A stretch of 64,000 nt of DNA from Glebionis coronaria (taxonomy: Eukaryota; Streptophyta; Magnoliopsida; Asterales; Asteraceae). The notes under the pieces are model-generated. The model searched no databases and was not told where the DNA came from. It saw only the letters and a list, made by a program, of their open reading frames with translations. A program made the position numbers and the translations under genes. Each line of letters begins with the position of its first letter. Positions within the stretch are counted from its first letter, which is position 1. Location: the NCBI GenBank assembly GCA_025667525.1, contig CM046879.1, forward strand, positions 362,284,639 to 362,348,638, read 5' to 3'. Positions 32,565 through 44,441 of this stretch are shown piece by piece.

Positions 32565-34069
32565 TGATAGGTGTGTAAACACCCATCCTTTTACCACTTA
32601 ATTCTGGCTAAAACAAGACCAAAACACGTATTTAATATCATTTGTTTGGAATTATGCGTGGTTTTTGTGTTTATTGTGTTTTCAGAGCTAACCGGATGAA
32701 TATTAAAGAAAACATGGGATTGCATGGGTTTTATCAAGGAAAAAGACTAAAGACGAAGTCTATTTTCCAAGAGATGCAAAATATTTGAAGTCAATGGGCC
32801 TATTTGAAGATTTATCGAAGAAAAGGACCAAAGATGGAAGATTTACATATGTCGAAGAAACTCAAGTCTATTTAACGAAGAAATTAAAAGACGAGTTGAA
32901 TTTAATCGACGACAAATCCCGAATCAGAATCGAAAACGTCAACTTTTCTGAAAAGACAAGAAGACAAGAAGAAAGGGAGAAAGCCCACTCACCAACCAAC
33001 CACTAGGACTATATATAGTTTCCTCCTTCACATTTTAGGAAGTTAGTTCATTTTTTTTCCCAGTTTCTTTGTTCGTAGCTTCACCAACACCATTAGGGTG
33101 TTTGGTGATTTTTCATCTTTCCTTGAATCTTGTACGTTTTAATCATTACTCTTGTTACCTTTACATTAATTTTTCAATTCCAATCTCTTTATCCATCTTG
33201 TTCTTCATAATCTTTTTATTGCAAGTTCTTAAGTTTTTATTTGATTCAAGTTTGATCTTAAAAAGTTGTTGATTTAGTGTTTTTATTGGTGGGATTTGTT
33301 ACTTATGGTATTTAAATGATTATTCGTTAGTTTGGTAAAACCTTTTTGCGTATTCTTCTTGATTTTGGATTTAAACCGTGTCCCCTGTTTTGCTGTACTG
33401 TTACTGTTCTTCGCCCAGGATTATTCCGAATTAAACTCATTTACTTTCCTTGATTCGGAATTTTTCTAACATTCCGAGTAGCTTGATTGTTTCATCCCCT
33501 ATTCGGAATATTTCACATATTCCGAATAGACCAGCTTTCCGAATAGGCTGATTTATTTTTCTCTTATTCGGAACTTTTCATTAATTCCGCATAGAGCAAT
33601 GTTTTCCGAATAGCCTTAATTTTCCGAGTAGGACCTGGTTTCCGAATAGACTTATTTTTCCGCATAGGACAATTTTCCGCATAGAAATGTTTTTCCGAAT
33701 AACATCTTTTTCCGAATAGCCTTAGCTTTCCGAATAGAGCAGTTTTTCCGCATAGGGTTATTTTCCGTTTAAGAGCACATTATTCCGAATAGAGAACATT
33801 CCGCATAGGCCATTTTTCCGAATAGGATTTATTCCGAGTAGGATACTTTTTCAGTTAGGATATTTTCCAGTTTTAAATCTAGTGTTGCTTTTTACTTGTT
33901 GATTGTTTTAAGCTTAAATCTTTCTTTACTTTTCCCATTTCCTTGTTTAGTAGATTAGATAACCAAAACCACTTTTTGGACACCAAGAACAAAACATTCC
34001 ACTTTTAACTGAGATCAATTCGAGAGGATTCCGAGAATTATTTTGAACACAATGAAAACCCTTGTATCA
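32565..34069 (+). repeat. Element B 5' LTR
   Basis: 1505 bases. Edge hairpin ATAGGTGT-GTAA-ACACCCAT near 32567-32586 (imperfect). TATA box TATATATA at 33010-33017. TTCCGAATAG array 33418-33850. A 73-codon open frame (32785-33006) recurs in the 3' LTR but lies upstream of the TATA box in U3 and is not called as a gene. Confidence 0.94.
33418..33850 (+). repeat. Tandem TTCCG(A/C)ATAG array in the B 5' LTR
   Basis: About 22 units of TTCCGAATAG, TTCCGCATAG or TTCCGAGTAG, spaced about 13-30 bases apart. The first few are in inverted pairs (ATTCGGAATA with TATTCCGAAT). The 3' LTR lacks a stretch of about 36 bases of this array. Confidence 0.9.
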
Positions 34070-34071
34070 AA

Positions 34072-34089
34072 TGGCGCCGCTGCCGGCTC
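34072..34089 (+). promoter_or_regulatory. Primer binding site (tRNA-Asp type), element B
   Basis: TGGCGCCGCTGCCGGCTC two bases after the LTR end, identical to A and D. Confidence 0.87.
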
Positions 34090-34285
34090 TTCTCGTTAAG
34101 ATCAAAAGTTTTTTGTGAGAACTTGGATTTTGGGATCCGTTCCCCGTGAACGTTACTTTTTCATAAAAACTTTCAAAAACACTAAAAAAAATATAAAATT
34201 TTCAAAAATACAAAAAAAAATAAAAAAACGTAAAAACCAAAAATATTTTTGCTTTGTTCTTCTTTGTTCGTTCTTTTGCAGGTGT
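34090..34285 (+). promoter_or_regulatory. 5' leader of element B with hairpin and possible splice acceptor
   Basis: The hairpin CGTTC-N5-GAACG (34138-34152) stands in GGGATCCGTT...CGTTA context, as in A and D. Before the gag ATG a pyrimidine-rich run ends TTTTGCAG/GTGT (34274-34285), a convincing 3' splice-site shape also seen in A. An AAAA-rich stretch separates the two. Confidence 0.55.
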
Positions 34286-36394
34286 ATGCGCACTCGATCC
34301 ACGTCTTATCAAGAGCCCGAGCCTCTCGATCACTTAGACATGGCTGGTGTACCACCTCCAAACAATAATAACAACAACAACCCACCTTTCAACAACATGA
34401 ACAATAACAACAACAATGAGCCCCTTCCGGATAATCGCCCGATGATTGAACTGCTGCAAGCTCATGTAGATGGCAACACGGATCCAATTGTCATCCCTCC
34501 AATTGCCGCCAACAATTTCGAGCTCAAGTCAGGATTTATCCAGATGGTCTCCGCTCAACCATTCTTGGGACGTACCATTGATGACCCACATGACCATATT
34601 AAGAGATTCTTGCAACTCACTAACACGGTCAAGTTCAATGGTGTTCCACAAGAGGTTATCAGGTTACAACTTTTTCCCTTTTCTTTTGAGGGACAAGCCC
34701 GGCATTGGCTTGCTAAGGAACCGCCACAGAGTATTCTCTCGTGGACGGATTTGGAAACAAAGTTCATCAATTACTTTTTTCCACCCTCTCGTACTACCGC
34801 ATTGCGGAATGAAATCATAAATTTTGAACAAAAGTACGATGAGTCGTTCAGTGAATCTTGGGATCGTTTTAAAGATATTTTAAGAAAATGCCCACAACAT
34901 GGTTTTACCAAAGTACATCAAATTAATACTTTTTACAATGGTTTAAGCATGAGTGACCAAGATTCACTGAACAGTGCCTCGGGGGGTAATCTATTGGCTA
35001 AGACTTCCAATGCTGCTTGGGATATCATTGAGAATAAATCTCGTGTGCAAACCAAGAGTGTTTGGACCAATGTCGCTAGTGCTAGCACTAGTGACAGCGA
35101 CAAGCGATTAGACAAACTCACTACGCTTCTTGAATCGCTTGTCACGCACACCGTAAGCAACAACAACGCCAAAAACGCTCAAGTGAACGCTGTCAGCCAA
35201 CCTTGTGAGATATGCGGTGGTCCTCACTCTTACACAACTTGTACCACCACCCAAGAATACCCGGCTGAGAATGTGAATGCGGCATATGGCACCTATCCTC
35301 AACCTGCTTATCAAGCTAGACCTCAAGGTGACCGTAACTTGCTTAGCTATCGATCCAACAACTATCTTTCCCCACCTGGCTTTCCTCCTACCAACCCAAA
35401 CCAACAACAGAACCTTAATCGTCCTCCTCAACAACAACAACAACCTCGACAACCATACATCCCACCTCACAAGCAGCAACAACCACCTCAACGTAACAAC
35501 CAAGTTTACCAACAACCTGCTTATCAACCACCCGCATACAATGCTCCTCCTAACCAAACCACCACTGCATTACACCAAGAGGTTGCAACCTACATGAGGA
35601 CCAATGATGTGATTGTGGAAAATCTCCAACAGGAAGTGCGAAACTTGAAAGCAGACTTGGTAAAGCAAGGAAACGATTTGAGAGCCGACATGAGAAATAC
35701 GTTGGATAGCCAAACTAATGATCTGAGGAACATGATGGCTAGTTTCTTCCAAGGTAATCAACCCTCTTCTTCGGGTACTCTTCCGAGTAACACCATTGCG
35801 AATCCAAGAGGGGAGATGAAAGCAATCACCACTCGAAGTGGCAAAGGTACCAAGGAACCCGAGCTTCCTATACCTCCACCGGTGGTTGTGACTAAGGAGA
35901 ACGAGTCACCTGCTACTATTCCTCATCCTTCTCTTTCCCCAATTTCTCCACCTCTTCCTTCCACCCCTCCTCCACCCGTGGTTGTGAGTGATCCTATTCC
36001 CCTAAAGCCTTCTTCTTCATCCAATATACCTTATCCATCTAGGTTGAGGAAAGAGAAGCTCAAAAGCAAGGACGATATTCAGGTTTCGAATTTCCTTAAA
36101 ATGTTCAAACAACTGAATTTCAATATCTCCTTCGTTGAGGCTCTCGCTCACATGCCCAAATACGCGAAAATGTTTAAAGATCTTCTGAGCGACAAGGAAA
36201 ATCTCCTCGATATTGCCAACACCCAACTTAATGAGAATTGCTCTGCAGTGCTCTTAAGGAAATTGCCAACTAAGCTTGGTGATCCGGGTCGTTTCCTTAT
36301 CCCTTGCAATTTCCCGGGAGTAGAGAATTGCATGGCCCTAGCCGATCTAGGTGCCAGTATTAATCTCATGCCTCTAAGTGTTTGGAAGCAATGA
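34286..36394 (+). pseudogene. Gag and protease N-terminal part, element B
   Basis: Start chosen at ATG 34286 (MRTRSTSYQEPE), matching A; the frame is open upstream to 34115 only through the leader. About residues 60-240 are the retrotransposon gag domain (LQLFPFSFEGQARHWLAKEP, FPPSRTTALRNEI, INTFYNGLSMSD). Residues 307-319 are the zinc knuckle CEICGGPHSYTTC (CX2CX3HX4C). A Gln/Asn/Pro-rich linker and a VSNFLKMFKQLNF block follow. The protease motif DLGASINLMP has its Asp at 36344-36346. The stop TGA at 36392-36394 follows SVWKQ where A has Leu (TTA), so one base change breaks an otherwise continuous gag-pol frame. Confidence 0.93.
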
Positions 36395-39300
36395 TCTCTC
36401 CCAGAGCTAGTCCCCACCAAAATGACTTTGGAATTAGCTAACCGTACGGTTGCTTATCCAGTGGGGATAGCCGAAGACGTCATTGTAGGAGTCGACAAAT
36501 TCACCTTCCCTGCTAATTTCGTTGTCATCGACTACGAGATGGACCCCCGTGTGCCACTAATTGTTGGTCGTCCATTCTTGAGGACCGGTCGCACTCTCAT
36601 CGATGTTGAAGCTGGTGAGCTTATTATGAGAGTGGGTGACGATAAAGTAGTCTTCAACATGGGAAAGCTTTCTAAACAGCCTTATTCATACGAGAGTGTT
36701 AATTGTATTGACGTTCTTGATGAGGCTTGTGAAGAACACTTCAAAGATGCTTGTAAAAGTATTCCTACCTCTCTTCCCAATGTTGAGACCGTTTCCTCTA
36801 TCGACTCATCACTATCTCTATTTGGAGAAAGTGATTTCCTTTGGAAAGATTTGGAAGCCACCATGGGAGATGTGCATTTAGACAATGACGATTCTACTAC
36901 CAATTGGGATGAAGATCTCAGTTTCATTGCTAACCTTCTCAAAGAAGACAATCCTTCCCCTCCATCTCCCACTGTCATTGCTATCGATACTCCGACTTCG
37001 AATACGCCTCCCGTCGACAATCCTACGGATCTAGAACTTAAGGAGTTGCCGCCCCATCTTGAGTATGTATTCCTTGACGAAGAGAAGAAGTCGCCAGTCA
37101 TCATTGCTAAGGATTTGAAGGATGAAGAGAAAGCCCGACTTGTCGCCGTGTTGAAAGATCATAAGAAAGCTATTGCTTGGAAGATTTCAGATATTCGTGG
37201 AATTGATCCTCACTTCTGCACACACAAAATTCTCATGGAGGACGACTTTAAGCCCACAATTCGAAGCCAACTAAGGGTGAATCCAAAAATCCATGAAGTC
37301 ATCAAAACAGAGGTTATCAAACTTCTTGATGCGGGTATGATTTACCCTATTTCGGATTCACCATGGGTTAGTCCAATCCATTGTGTGCCCAAGAAGGGCG
37401 GAATAACCGTTGTTCCCAATGAACACAACGAGTTGATTCCCACTCGTCTCGTTACTGGGTGGAGAGTTTGTGTTGACTACCGCAAACTCAATGATGCCAC
37501 GAGAAAGGATCATTTCCCTCTACCTTTTATGGACCAAATGCTTGAACGTTTAGCGGGTAATGAATATTACTGCTTTCTTGATGGTTTCTCGGGTTATTTC
37601 CAAATACCCATCGATCCCCAAGATCAAGAGAAGACAACATTCACTTGTCCCTATGGCACATTTGCTTACAAAAGAATGCCTTTTGGCTTATGTAATGCGC
37701 CCGGGACTTTCCAAAGGTGCATGTTAGCTATCTTCCATGACATGGTTGAACAAACCATGGAAGTCTTCATGGATGATTTCTCAGTCTTCGGGGATTCCTT
37801 CTCTTCTTGCCTTGCCAATTTGGAACGTATGCTTAAGCGGTGCGAAGACACTCGCCTTGTTCTAAATTGGGAAAAATGCCATTTTATGGTAAAAGAAGGC
37901 ATCGTGCTTGGACATAAGATCTCGAAAGCCGGTCTTGAAGTAGACCGTGCTAAAGTCGATGTTATCGCAAAGTTGCCTCCACCTTCAACCGTGAAGGGTG
38001 TGAGAAGTTTCCTGGGTCATGTGGGCTTCTACCGTCGATTCATCAAAGATTTTTCTCAAATCGCTCGCCCGATGACCCACCTCTTGGAAAAAGATACTCC
38101 TTTTATCTTCTCCAAAGAGTGCCTTGAAGCCTTCAACTCGCTTAAGGATAAGCTAACTAAGGCACCCGTCTTGGTTACCCCTAATTGGGAGCTTCCCTTT
38201 GAGTTGATGTGCGATGCTAGCGATTTTGCTATTGGAGCGGTTTTGGGCAAAAGAGTGAATAAACACTTCCAACCAATCCATTACGCTAGCAAGACAACGA
38301 CGGGGGCACAATTGCATTATACGACAACCGAAAAAGAGCTTTTAGCTGTTGTCTATGCTTTTGAAAAATTCTGCCCCTATCTTGTCCTTTCCACCACTAT
38401 TGTGTATACCGATCATTCCGCGCTGAAGTACTTGTTGACAAAGCAAGATTCCAAACCAAGACTTCTTCGCTGGGTTTTGCTGCTTCAGGAATTTAAAATC
38501 GAAATTTGCGATAAAAAAGGAGCAAAAAACCTAGCCGCAGATCATCTTAGCCGACTTGAGGATCCTTACCAAGGGGATCATCCGAATAAAGAAATCAATG
38601 ATTCTTTTCCCTTGGAGACCTTAATGTCTATAAACTCGAAGCCGAATGAAACCCCGTGGTTTGCGGACTTTGCAAACTACTTGGCGGGTGGAATTCTTAA
38701 GGAAGGGTTGACGTCCCAACAAAAGAAAAAGTTCTTCACCGACATTAAGACTTACTTTTGGGACGATCCTCACCTATTAAAACAATGTGCCGACCTGATT
38801 ATTCGCCGATGTGTTGATGGACCGGCAGCGTCTGAAATCCTTGATGCTTGCCACAAAGGACCCACCGGTGGTCACTTTGGTCCCAACTACACCGCTAAAA
38901 AAGTGTTTGATTCGGGATTTTATTGGCCCTCCATATATCGTGACGCTCACGATATGGTTAAAAAATGTGATGTTTGCCAAAAACAAGGCATGATCACACA
39001 TAAAGACGAGATGCCTCAGAATTTCATTCAAGAGTGTGAAATCTTTGATGTTTGGGGTATCGACTTTATGGGGCCATTCCCTTCTTCTAAAGGAAACAAA
39101 TACATCCTTGTAGCCGTTGACTACGTTTCAAAGTGGGTTGAAGCCAATGCTTTACCCACTAATGACGCAAGGGTGGTTTGTAACTTTTTGAAAGCTCTAT
39201 TCGCTAGATTCGGTGTGCCTCGTGCCATTATTAGTGATCGTGGGACTCATTTTTGCAATGAACAATTTGCTAGAGTCAGGGCTAAGTACGGTGTAAATCA

Positions 39301-39940
39301 TCGTCTTTCCACAGCCTACCACCCACAAACCAATGGCCAGGCTGAAATATCCAACCGAGGTCTTAAGCGAATTCTGGAAAGAACCGTGGGAGAGCATCGT
39401 GCCTCATGGGCTGATAAACTTGATGATGCTTTGTGGGCTTTCCGTACTGCTTACAAGACTCCGATTGGTTGCACACCATATCGTCTCGTGTACGGGAAAG
39501 CGTGCCACCTCCCCATTGAGTTGGAGCACAAGGCTTATTGGGCCTTGAAGTGGGCTAATTTTGATATTAACAAAGCCGGTGACCTACGCAAGATCCAACT
39601 CAATGAGCTGAATGAACTCCGTAATGAGGCTTATGAAAATTCTTTAATCTATAAGGAAAGGACTAAGCTCATTCACGACTCCAAGATTAAGAACCGAGAG
39701 TTCCATGTTGGAGACAAAGTCTTACTTTTTAACTCTCGGTTGAAAATCTTTTCGGGCAAGCTCAAATCTCGTTGGTCCGGCCCATTCACCATTGCCCAAA
39801 TTTTTCCATATGGTACTCTCGAGCTCGCTCAACCTAATGGACCAAATTTTAAGGTGAATGGCCAACGAGTGAAGTTGTACTTTGGTGAGGACACCTCTCA
39901 GGAGGTGATTCCGTCCCTCACCACGTTCCCCATGAACTAA
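36395..39940 (+). pseudogene. Protease C-terminal part, reverse transcriptase, RNase H and integrase, element B
   Basis: In frame with gag beyond the TGA and open to TAA 39938-39940. Order: rest of protease with GRPFLRTGR; acidic linker; reverse transcriptase with [20 protein letters not shown] and FMDD (37766-37777); RNase H with [14 protein letters not shown] and [10 protein letters not shown]; integrase HHCC ([10 protein letters not shown] to CDVCQKQ) and DDE triad (Asp 39062-39064, Asp 39236-39238, Glu 39344-39346, 35 residues between the last two); C-terminal [18 protein letters not shown]. All catalytic residues are present, so the enzyme half looks capable. Without readthrough of the upstream stop it would not be made from gag. 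Athila lineage by sequence. Confidence 0.95.
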
Positions 39941-41836
39941 TTTTGGGTCGAGTCAGGCTCGTGACTCGGTTATTAAAAACAAGCGCTCCTCGGGAGGCAG
40001 CCCGAGTATCTATCCTTTTATGTTTTAATCCCCTAAGTGTAGGGGGACCTGTATACGTGTTTTTATTGGTGTGGTGATGTGATTACAGGGATTAATGCAC
40101 TCTTGGAAACTTTGAAGAACCGTGCTCCCGTGTTATCCGAAATCCGGTTCTATCTCTCAACTATCGTGATTCAATTTTCTTCATAACCACATTTGAAATT
40201 GATCACTTTAGTCCTTTCTTCCTTAACTTGAGTTAACCAACGTGCACAATGTCATAAGTGTAGGGGAGAATTTTCCCACATGCTTAAACATTGAGGACAA
40301 TGTTTATCTTAAGTGTAGGGGGGACTTCTATCGAAGTTTTAAGTGGACTTTTCCATGAAAATGCCTTCATTTAACCAGAAAATCCTATTTTTCAACATTT
40401 TTCAAATTTTTAATTAACTTTGGCCATTTAGTCGTAATTTTTAAATTTTACCTCGTTACTTTCATATGTATATATCCTGCAATAAAGTCAAAAATATTAA
40501 TAAAGTGGTGTAGCTAGTTTTGAAATCTTTGACATATTAGGCCCGTTGCGTTTATTTTGACTCAACCCGAATAGACTTATCCAAGTTTATTCTAGCTAGT
40601 ATCCTTAACCATGTAGACCTTAATTGGTTTACTAGGCTAAGTGTCCACGAGTCTCATTACTTGAGATTTTAAATTGTGGAGGACGAGAAATGATAGAGTC
40701 AATTATAAGTCGGTATTCTTGCACAAGCTCACTTGGTGTAATTATTTGCCTATTCTCCCATCACTTGCTAATAATTTATCTGCAATAAGTAAGGTCGTAC
40801 GATTTGAAAAGTTACTTAGCTTCTAGCCCAAGATCGTTTAAAAGTTGCTCGGTAATGATAAGAGTTCATAGCCAAGGCATAACTTATGAAGCGGGGCGCG
40901 AAGATTGGCGAGTCCGAAAAGGCCCTAACAAGGCATGAGGATTCAATTTTATTACTGAAGATCCAAAGTGATGTGAAAATCATTATTCCCAAAATCAATA
41001 TGAAGGATCAAGACTCACGACGAAAAGCAATCAACTCCCATAAAGATCATGGAGAAGTCTATACGAAAAGACCCTAACAAGGTATGAGGATAAATAGATC
41101 CAAGTCCGAAAAGGAGGCGGATCGTTGTATCTCAAAATCCCAATTAGAGATTGAAGAAATAATCATGAAGTCATGGTCAACAAAGTTGGAGTACCCCTCA
41201 AAAGTCTCCAAGTGAAGAAACTCTATTATGATGAGAAGACCATTATCTCAAGAACGTCTCTCGAAGATATGAAGTATGAAGTACATGCCAAATATCGGCC
41301 CGAGAAAGGTCTCAAATCGTGAACCAAGTTATGCCAAGATATGAACTTTTTGATATCCCGAGAAGCAGTTTTAAAAGATTTTATCCTTTAGCTAACTATT
41401 GATCAAATCGTCCTACTTTGCTTTCAGCCTAAATAAACTATCGAAATAAGTCCAAAAATGCATCTTCATGATCATTCTAAGACAAAAATAAAATATAAGA
41501 GATACACCTAGGAATAAGGGAGTTTAAGCATTTAATTAAGCCATGTGTGTAAGTGTTTGAATTGCTAACTTATAATAACAATGATCTCGTTTTTAAGCTT
41601 ATTTTGGGGAACGTGAAACTTGAGGGTGATAAATCTTCGCAACACCAAAGCCCTAATGTAAGTCTTTGATTTCTTTGCGAGTTATTTCCATCCTTTTGTT
41701 TATTTTAAAGTTTTAATTTCTCTTAGTATTTTAATTTTTATTTAGTAGTATTTGAATAAGGCCAAGGTTGATTAATTATGAGAAAAGTGTAAATTTGCTT
41801 TATCATTAAGCATTGCATGAGGGCATGGCAATGGTT
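39941..41836 (+). other. 3' noncoding region of element B
   Basis: About 1.9 kb with no open frame above about 65 codons and therefore no envelope-like gene. It shares with A, D and E: GGTCGAGTCAGGCTCGTGAC after pol; AAGTGTAGGGG tracts near 40034, 40256 and 40310; and a two-copy AAAGGCCCTAACAAGGCATGA repeat near 40917 and 41069 (second copy diverged). Such conservation without coding points to cis functions in reverse transcription or packaging. Confidence 0.75.
40286..40305 (+). promoter_or_regulatory. Conserved perfect hairpin in the B 3' region
   Basis: AAACATTG-AGGA-CAATGTTT, an 8-bp stem with 4-base loop, directly upstream of an AAGTGTAGGGG tract. Also found in A (11145-11164), E (22008-22027) and, slightly shortened, D (49132-49145). 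Confidence 0.7.
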
Positions 41837-41850
41837 AAGTGTAGGGGATT
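41837..41850 (+). promoter_or_regulatory. Polypurine tract of element B
   Basis: AAGTGTAGGGGATT abuts the 3' LTR start TGATAGG. Identical in A and D. Confidence 0.87.
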
Positions 41851-43322
41851 TGATAGGTGTGTAAACACCCATCCTTTTACCACTTAAATCTGGCTAAAAC
41901 AAGACCAAAACACGTATTTAATATCATTTGTTCGGAATTATGCGTGGTGTTTGTGTTTATTGTGTTTTCAGAGCTAACCGGATGAATATTAAAGAAAACA
42001 TGGGATTGCATGGGTTTTATCAAGGAAAAAGACTAAAGACGAAGTCTATTGTCCAAGAGATGCAAAAGATTTGAAGTCAATGGGCCTATTTGAAGATTTA
42101 TCGAAGAAAAGGACCAAAGATGGAAGATTTACATATGTCGAAGAAACTCAAGTCTATTTAACGAAGAAATTAAAAGACGAGTTGAATTTAATCGACGAAA
42201 AATCCCGAATTAGAATCGAAAACGTCAACTTTTCTGAAAAGACGAGAAGACAAGAAGAAAGGGAGAAAGCCCACTCACCAACCAACCACTAGGACTATAT
42301 ATAGTTTCTTCCTTCACATTTTAGGGAGTTAGTTCATTTTTTCTTTTTCCCAGTTTCTTTGTTCGTAGCTTCACCAACACCATTAGGGTGTTTGGTGATT
42401 TTTCATCTTTCCTTGAATCTTGTACATTTTAATCATTACTCTTGTTACCTTTACATTAATTTTTCAATTCCAATCTCTTTATCCATCTTGTTCTTCATAA
42501 TCTTTTTATTGCAAGTTCTTAAGTTTTTATTTGATTCAAGTTTGATCTTAAAAAGTTGTTGATTTAGTGTTTTTATTGGTGGGATTTGTTACTTATGGTA
42601 TTTAAATGATTATTGGTTAGTTTGGTAAAACCTTTTTGCGTATTCTTCTTGATTTTGGATTTAAACCGTGTCCCCTGTTTTGCTGTACTATTACTGTTCT
42701 TCGCCCAGGATTATTCCGAATTGAACTCATTTACTTTCCTTGATTCGGAATTTTTCTAACATTCCGAGTAGCTTGATTGTTTCATCCCCTATTCGGAATA
42801 TTTCACATATTCCGAATAGACCAGCTTTCCGAATAGGCTGATTTATTTTTCTCTTATTCGGAACTTTTCATTAATTCCGCATAGAGCAATGTTTTCCGAA
42901 TAGCCTTAATTTTCCGAATAGGACAATTTTCCGCATAGAAATGTTTTTCCGAATAGCATCTTTTTCCGAATAGCCTTAGCTTTCCGAATAGAGCAGTTTT
43001 CCGCATAGGGTTATTTTCCGTTTAAGAGCACATTATTCCGAATAGAGAACATTCCGCATAGGCCATTTTTCCGAATAGGATTTATTCCGAGTAGGATACT
43101 TTTTCAGTTAGGATATTTTCCAGTTTTAAATCTAGTGTTGCTTTTTACTTGTTGATTGTTTTAAGCTTAAATCTTTCTTTACTTTTCCCATTTCCTTGTT
43201 TAGTAGATTAGATAACCAAAACCACTTTTTGGACACCAAGAACAAATCATTCCACTTTTAACTGAGATCAATTCGAGAGGATTCCGAGAATTATTTTGAA
43301 CCCAATGAAAACCCTTGTATCA
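41851..43322 (+). repeat. Element B 3' LTR
   Basis: 1472 bases, TGATAGG to TATCA. TATA box at 42296-42303. TTCCG array at about 42712-43105, shorter than in the 5' LTR by one internal deletion of about 36 bases between repeat units. Followed by the target copy ATGCC. Confidence 0.94.
42712..43105 (+). repeat. Tandem TTCCG(A/C)ATAG array in the B 3' LTR
   Basis: About 20 units. The deletion relative to the 5' LTR joins two CCGA(A/G)TAGGAC units, consistent with slippage or unequal recombination between repeats. Confidence 0.88.
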
Positions 43323-43327
43323 ATGCC

Positions 43328-44441
43328 TACTAGAGAATGCCTTAGTATAATTCATACACTCGTTAACTCGGACGAACCGAAGGAAATTCCTTAGAATCTG
43401 CCACCAGTAAGTACGGTAAAGCTCAACTTGGAAGAGATTAAGCAATACCTTACCGAGTTTGACAAGATCATCCTGGAATGTACGACTTCAACGGCTCTAA
43501 CCGCTGGAGAATGGGCTTTCGAACACATGAAAACGGTGTTTGAGAAAGAGATCGTTCCGTTTGTGAACCATATTAAAAATGGAGTCTATAATCTATCGGG
43601 AAATCTAAATTTTGAAATTGGTGAAGTTCAAAAAGTTTTCTATGAAATGGATGATGCTTATGAATAACATTTAATTGAAAAAGAAAAGATCTTATCCGAA
43701 TATGACCGATTCTTAGAACATATAGTGTCTCTCGAAGTGATGCAAGTTGTTACTCTTAAATATGCTCATGAGATTTCATCTACTACTGTGAATAAATGTG
43801 ATAATGTGCATGATATGTCTGTGAATATTGTTGAACCTATGATTAATGTAGATAATCATTCTTGTCATGAATCTAACGCTGAATTTTTTGAGCTTCAAGA
43901 TTCTTATAATACACTTTCTAAACGTTTTAATGAGCTTCAACAACATTGTATATCTCTTGAAATTGAGAATCAAACTAAAAATGAAACTCTTTCAGAAACA
44001 AATGATTATGAAAACTCCATTGAGACAAGTGACAAGATGATTCAGATTGTTCAGGCTTTAGAGGAAGAAATTATGAGACTTAAGAGAGAATCAGTAGCAG
44101 AGAAATTGGAACCAGAGGCTGCAGAGATTAAAAATCATGCCTTAGAAGATAGAATTACTTCTATGCTAGGGGAGTTTGATAAATTAAAGCCGGGTTTTTC
44201 ACAAATTTATGGTTCATTAGAAGATCGCTTCGCTTTTTATGCGGCAGAGCAAAAGTTACTCGTTGACCAATTGAACCGTAAGTGCAAGGAAATCTCTGAC
44301 TTAAATATTCAACTCATAGACAAAAACATGGTTTTGGCTGAATTAAAGGAGACACTTCAACTCAAAGGACAAGAAGTTGTTGATAATCCAGCCATCATCT
44401 CTGCCCCGACCTTTATGCTCCAAAAACCAACAAGGTGGTGA
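43328..44441 (+). pseudogene. Coiled-coil region of the H polyprotein, second segment
   Basis: Continues the H frame after B. It carries in-frame stops TAG 43392-43394 and TAA 43665-43667, then an open stretch to 44441. The protein is rich in Glu, Lys, Leu, Asn and Ser with heptad-like spacing (for example LQDSYNTLSKRFNELQQHC). No enzyme motif. It lies between the gag knuckle and the protease, where most copia elements have only a short linker. A frameshift near 44410-44435 leads to the next segment. Confidence 0.75.

Larger units (their letters stand above)
32565..43322 (+). mobile_element. Element B: Athila-type Ty3/gypsy retrotransposon, almost intact
   Basis: 10.76 kb with LTRs 32565-34069 and 41851-43322, both TGATAGG to TATCA, and perfect target duplication ATGCC (32560-32564 and 43323-43327). 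Layout: tRNA-Asp primer site, leader, single gag-pol frame 34286-39940 with only one in-frame stop, 1.9 kb 3' noncoding region, polypurine tract. The LTRs differ by about twenty substitutions and a few indels by eye, so it is young. It interrupts the coiled-coil region of H. Confidence 0.96.

Noticed and set aside
32785..33006. 73-codon open frame, repeated at 42071-42292
   Set aside because: Same position in both B LTRs, upstream of the TATA box. The homologous stretch in D has stops. Explained by LTR duplication.
39941..41836. Possible envelope-like gene between pol and 3' LTR of B, as reported in some Athila elements
   Set aside because: The longest frames are about 60 codons, in random phases, with no signal peptide or transmembrane pattern. 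The same holds for A, D and E.
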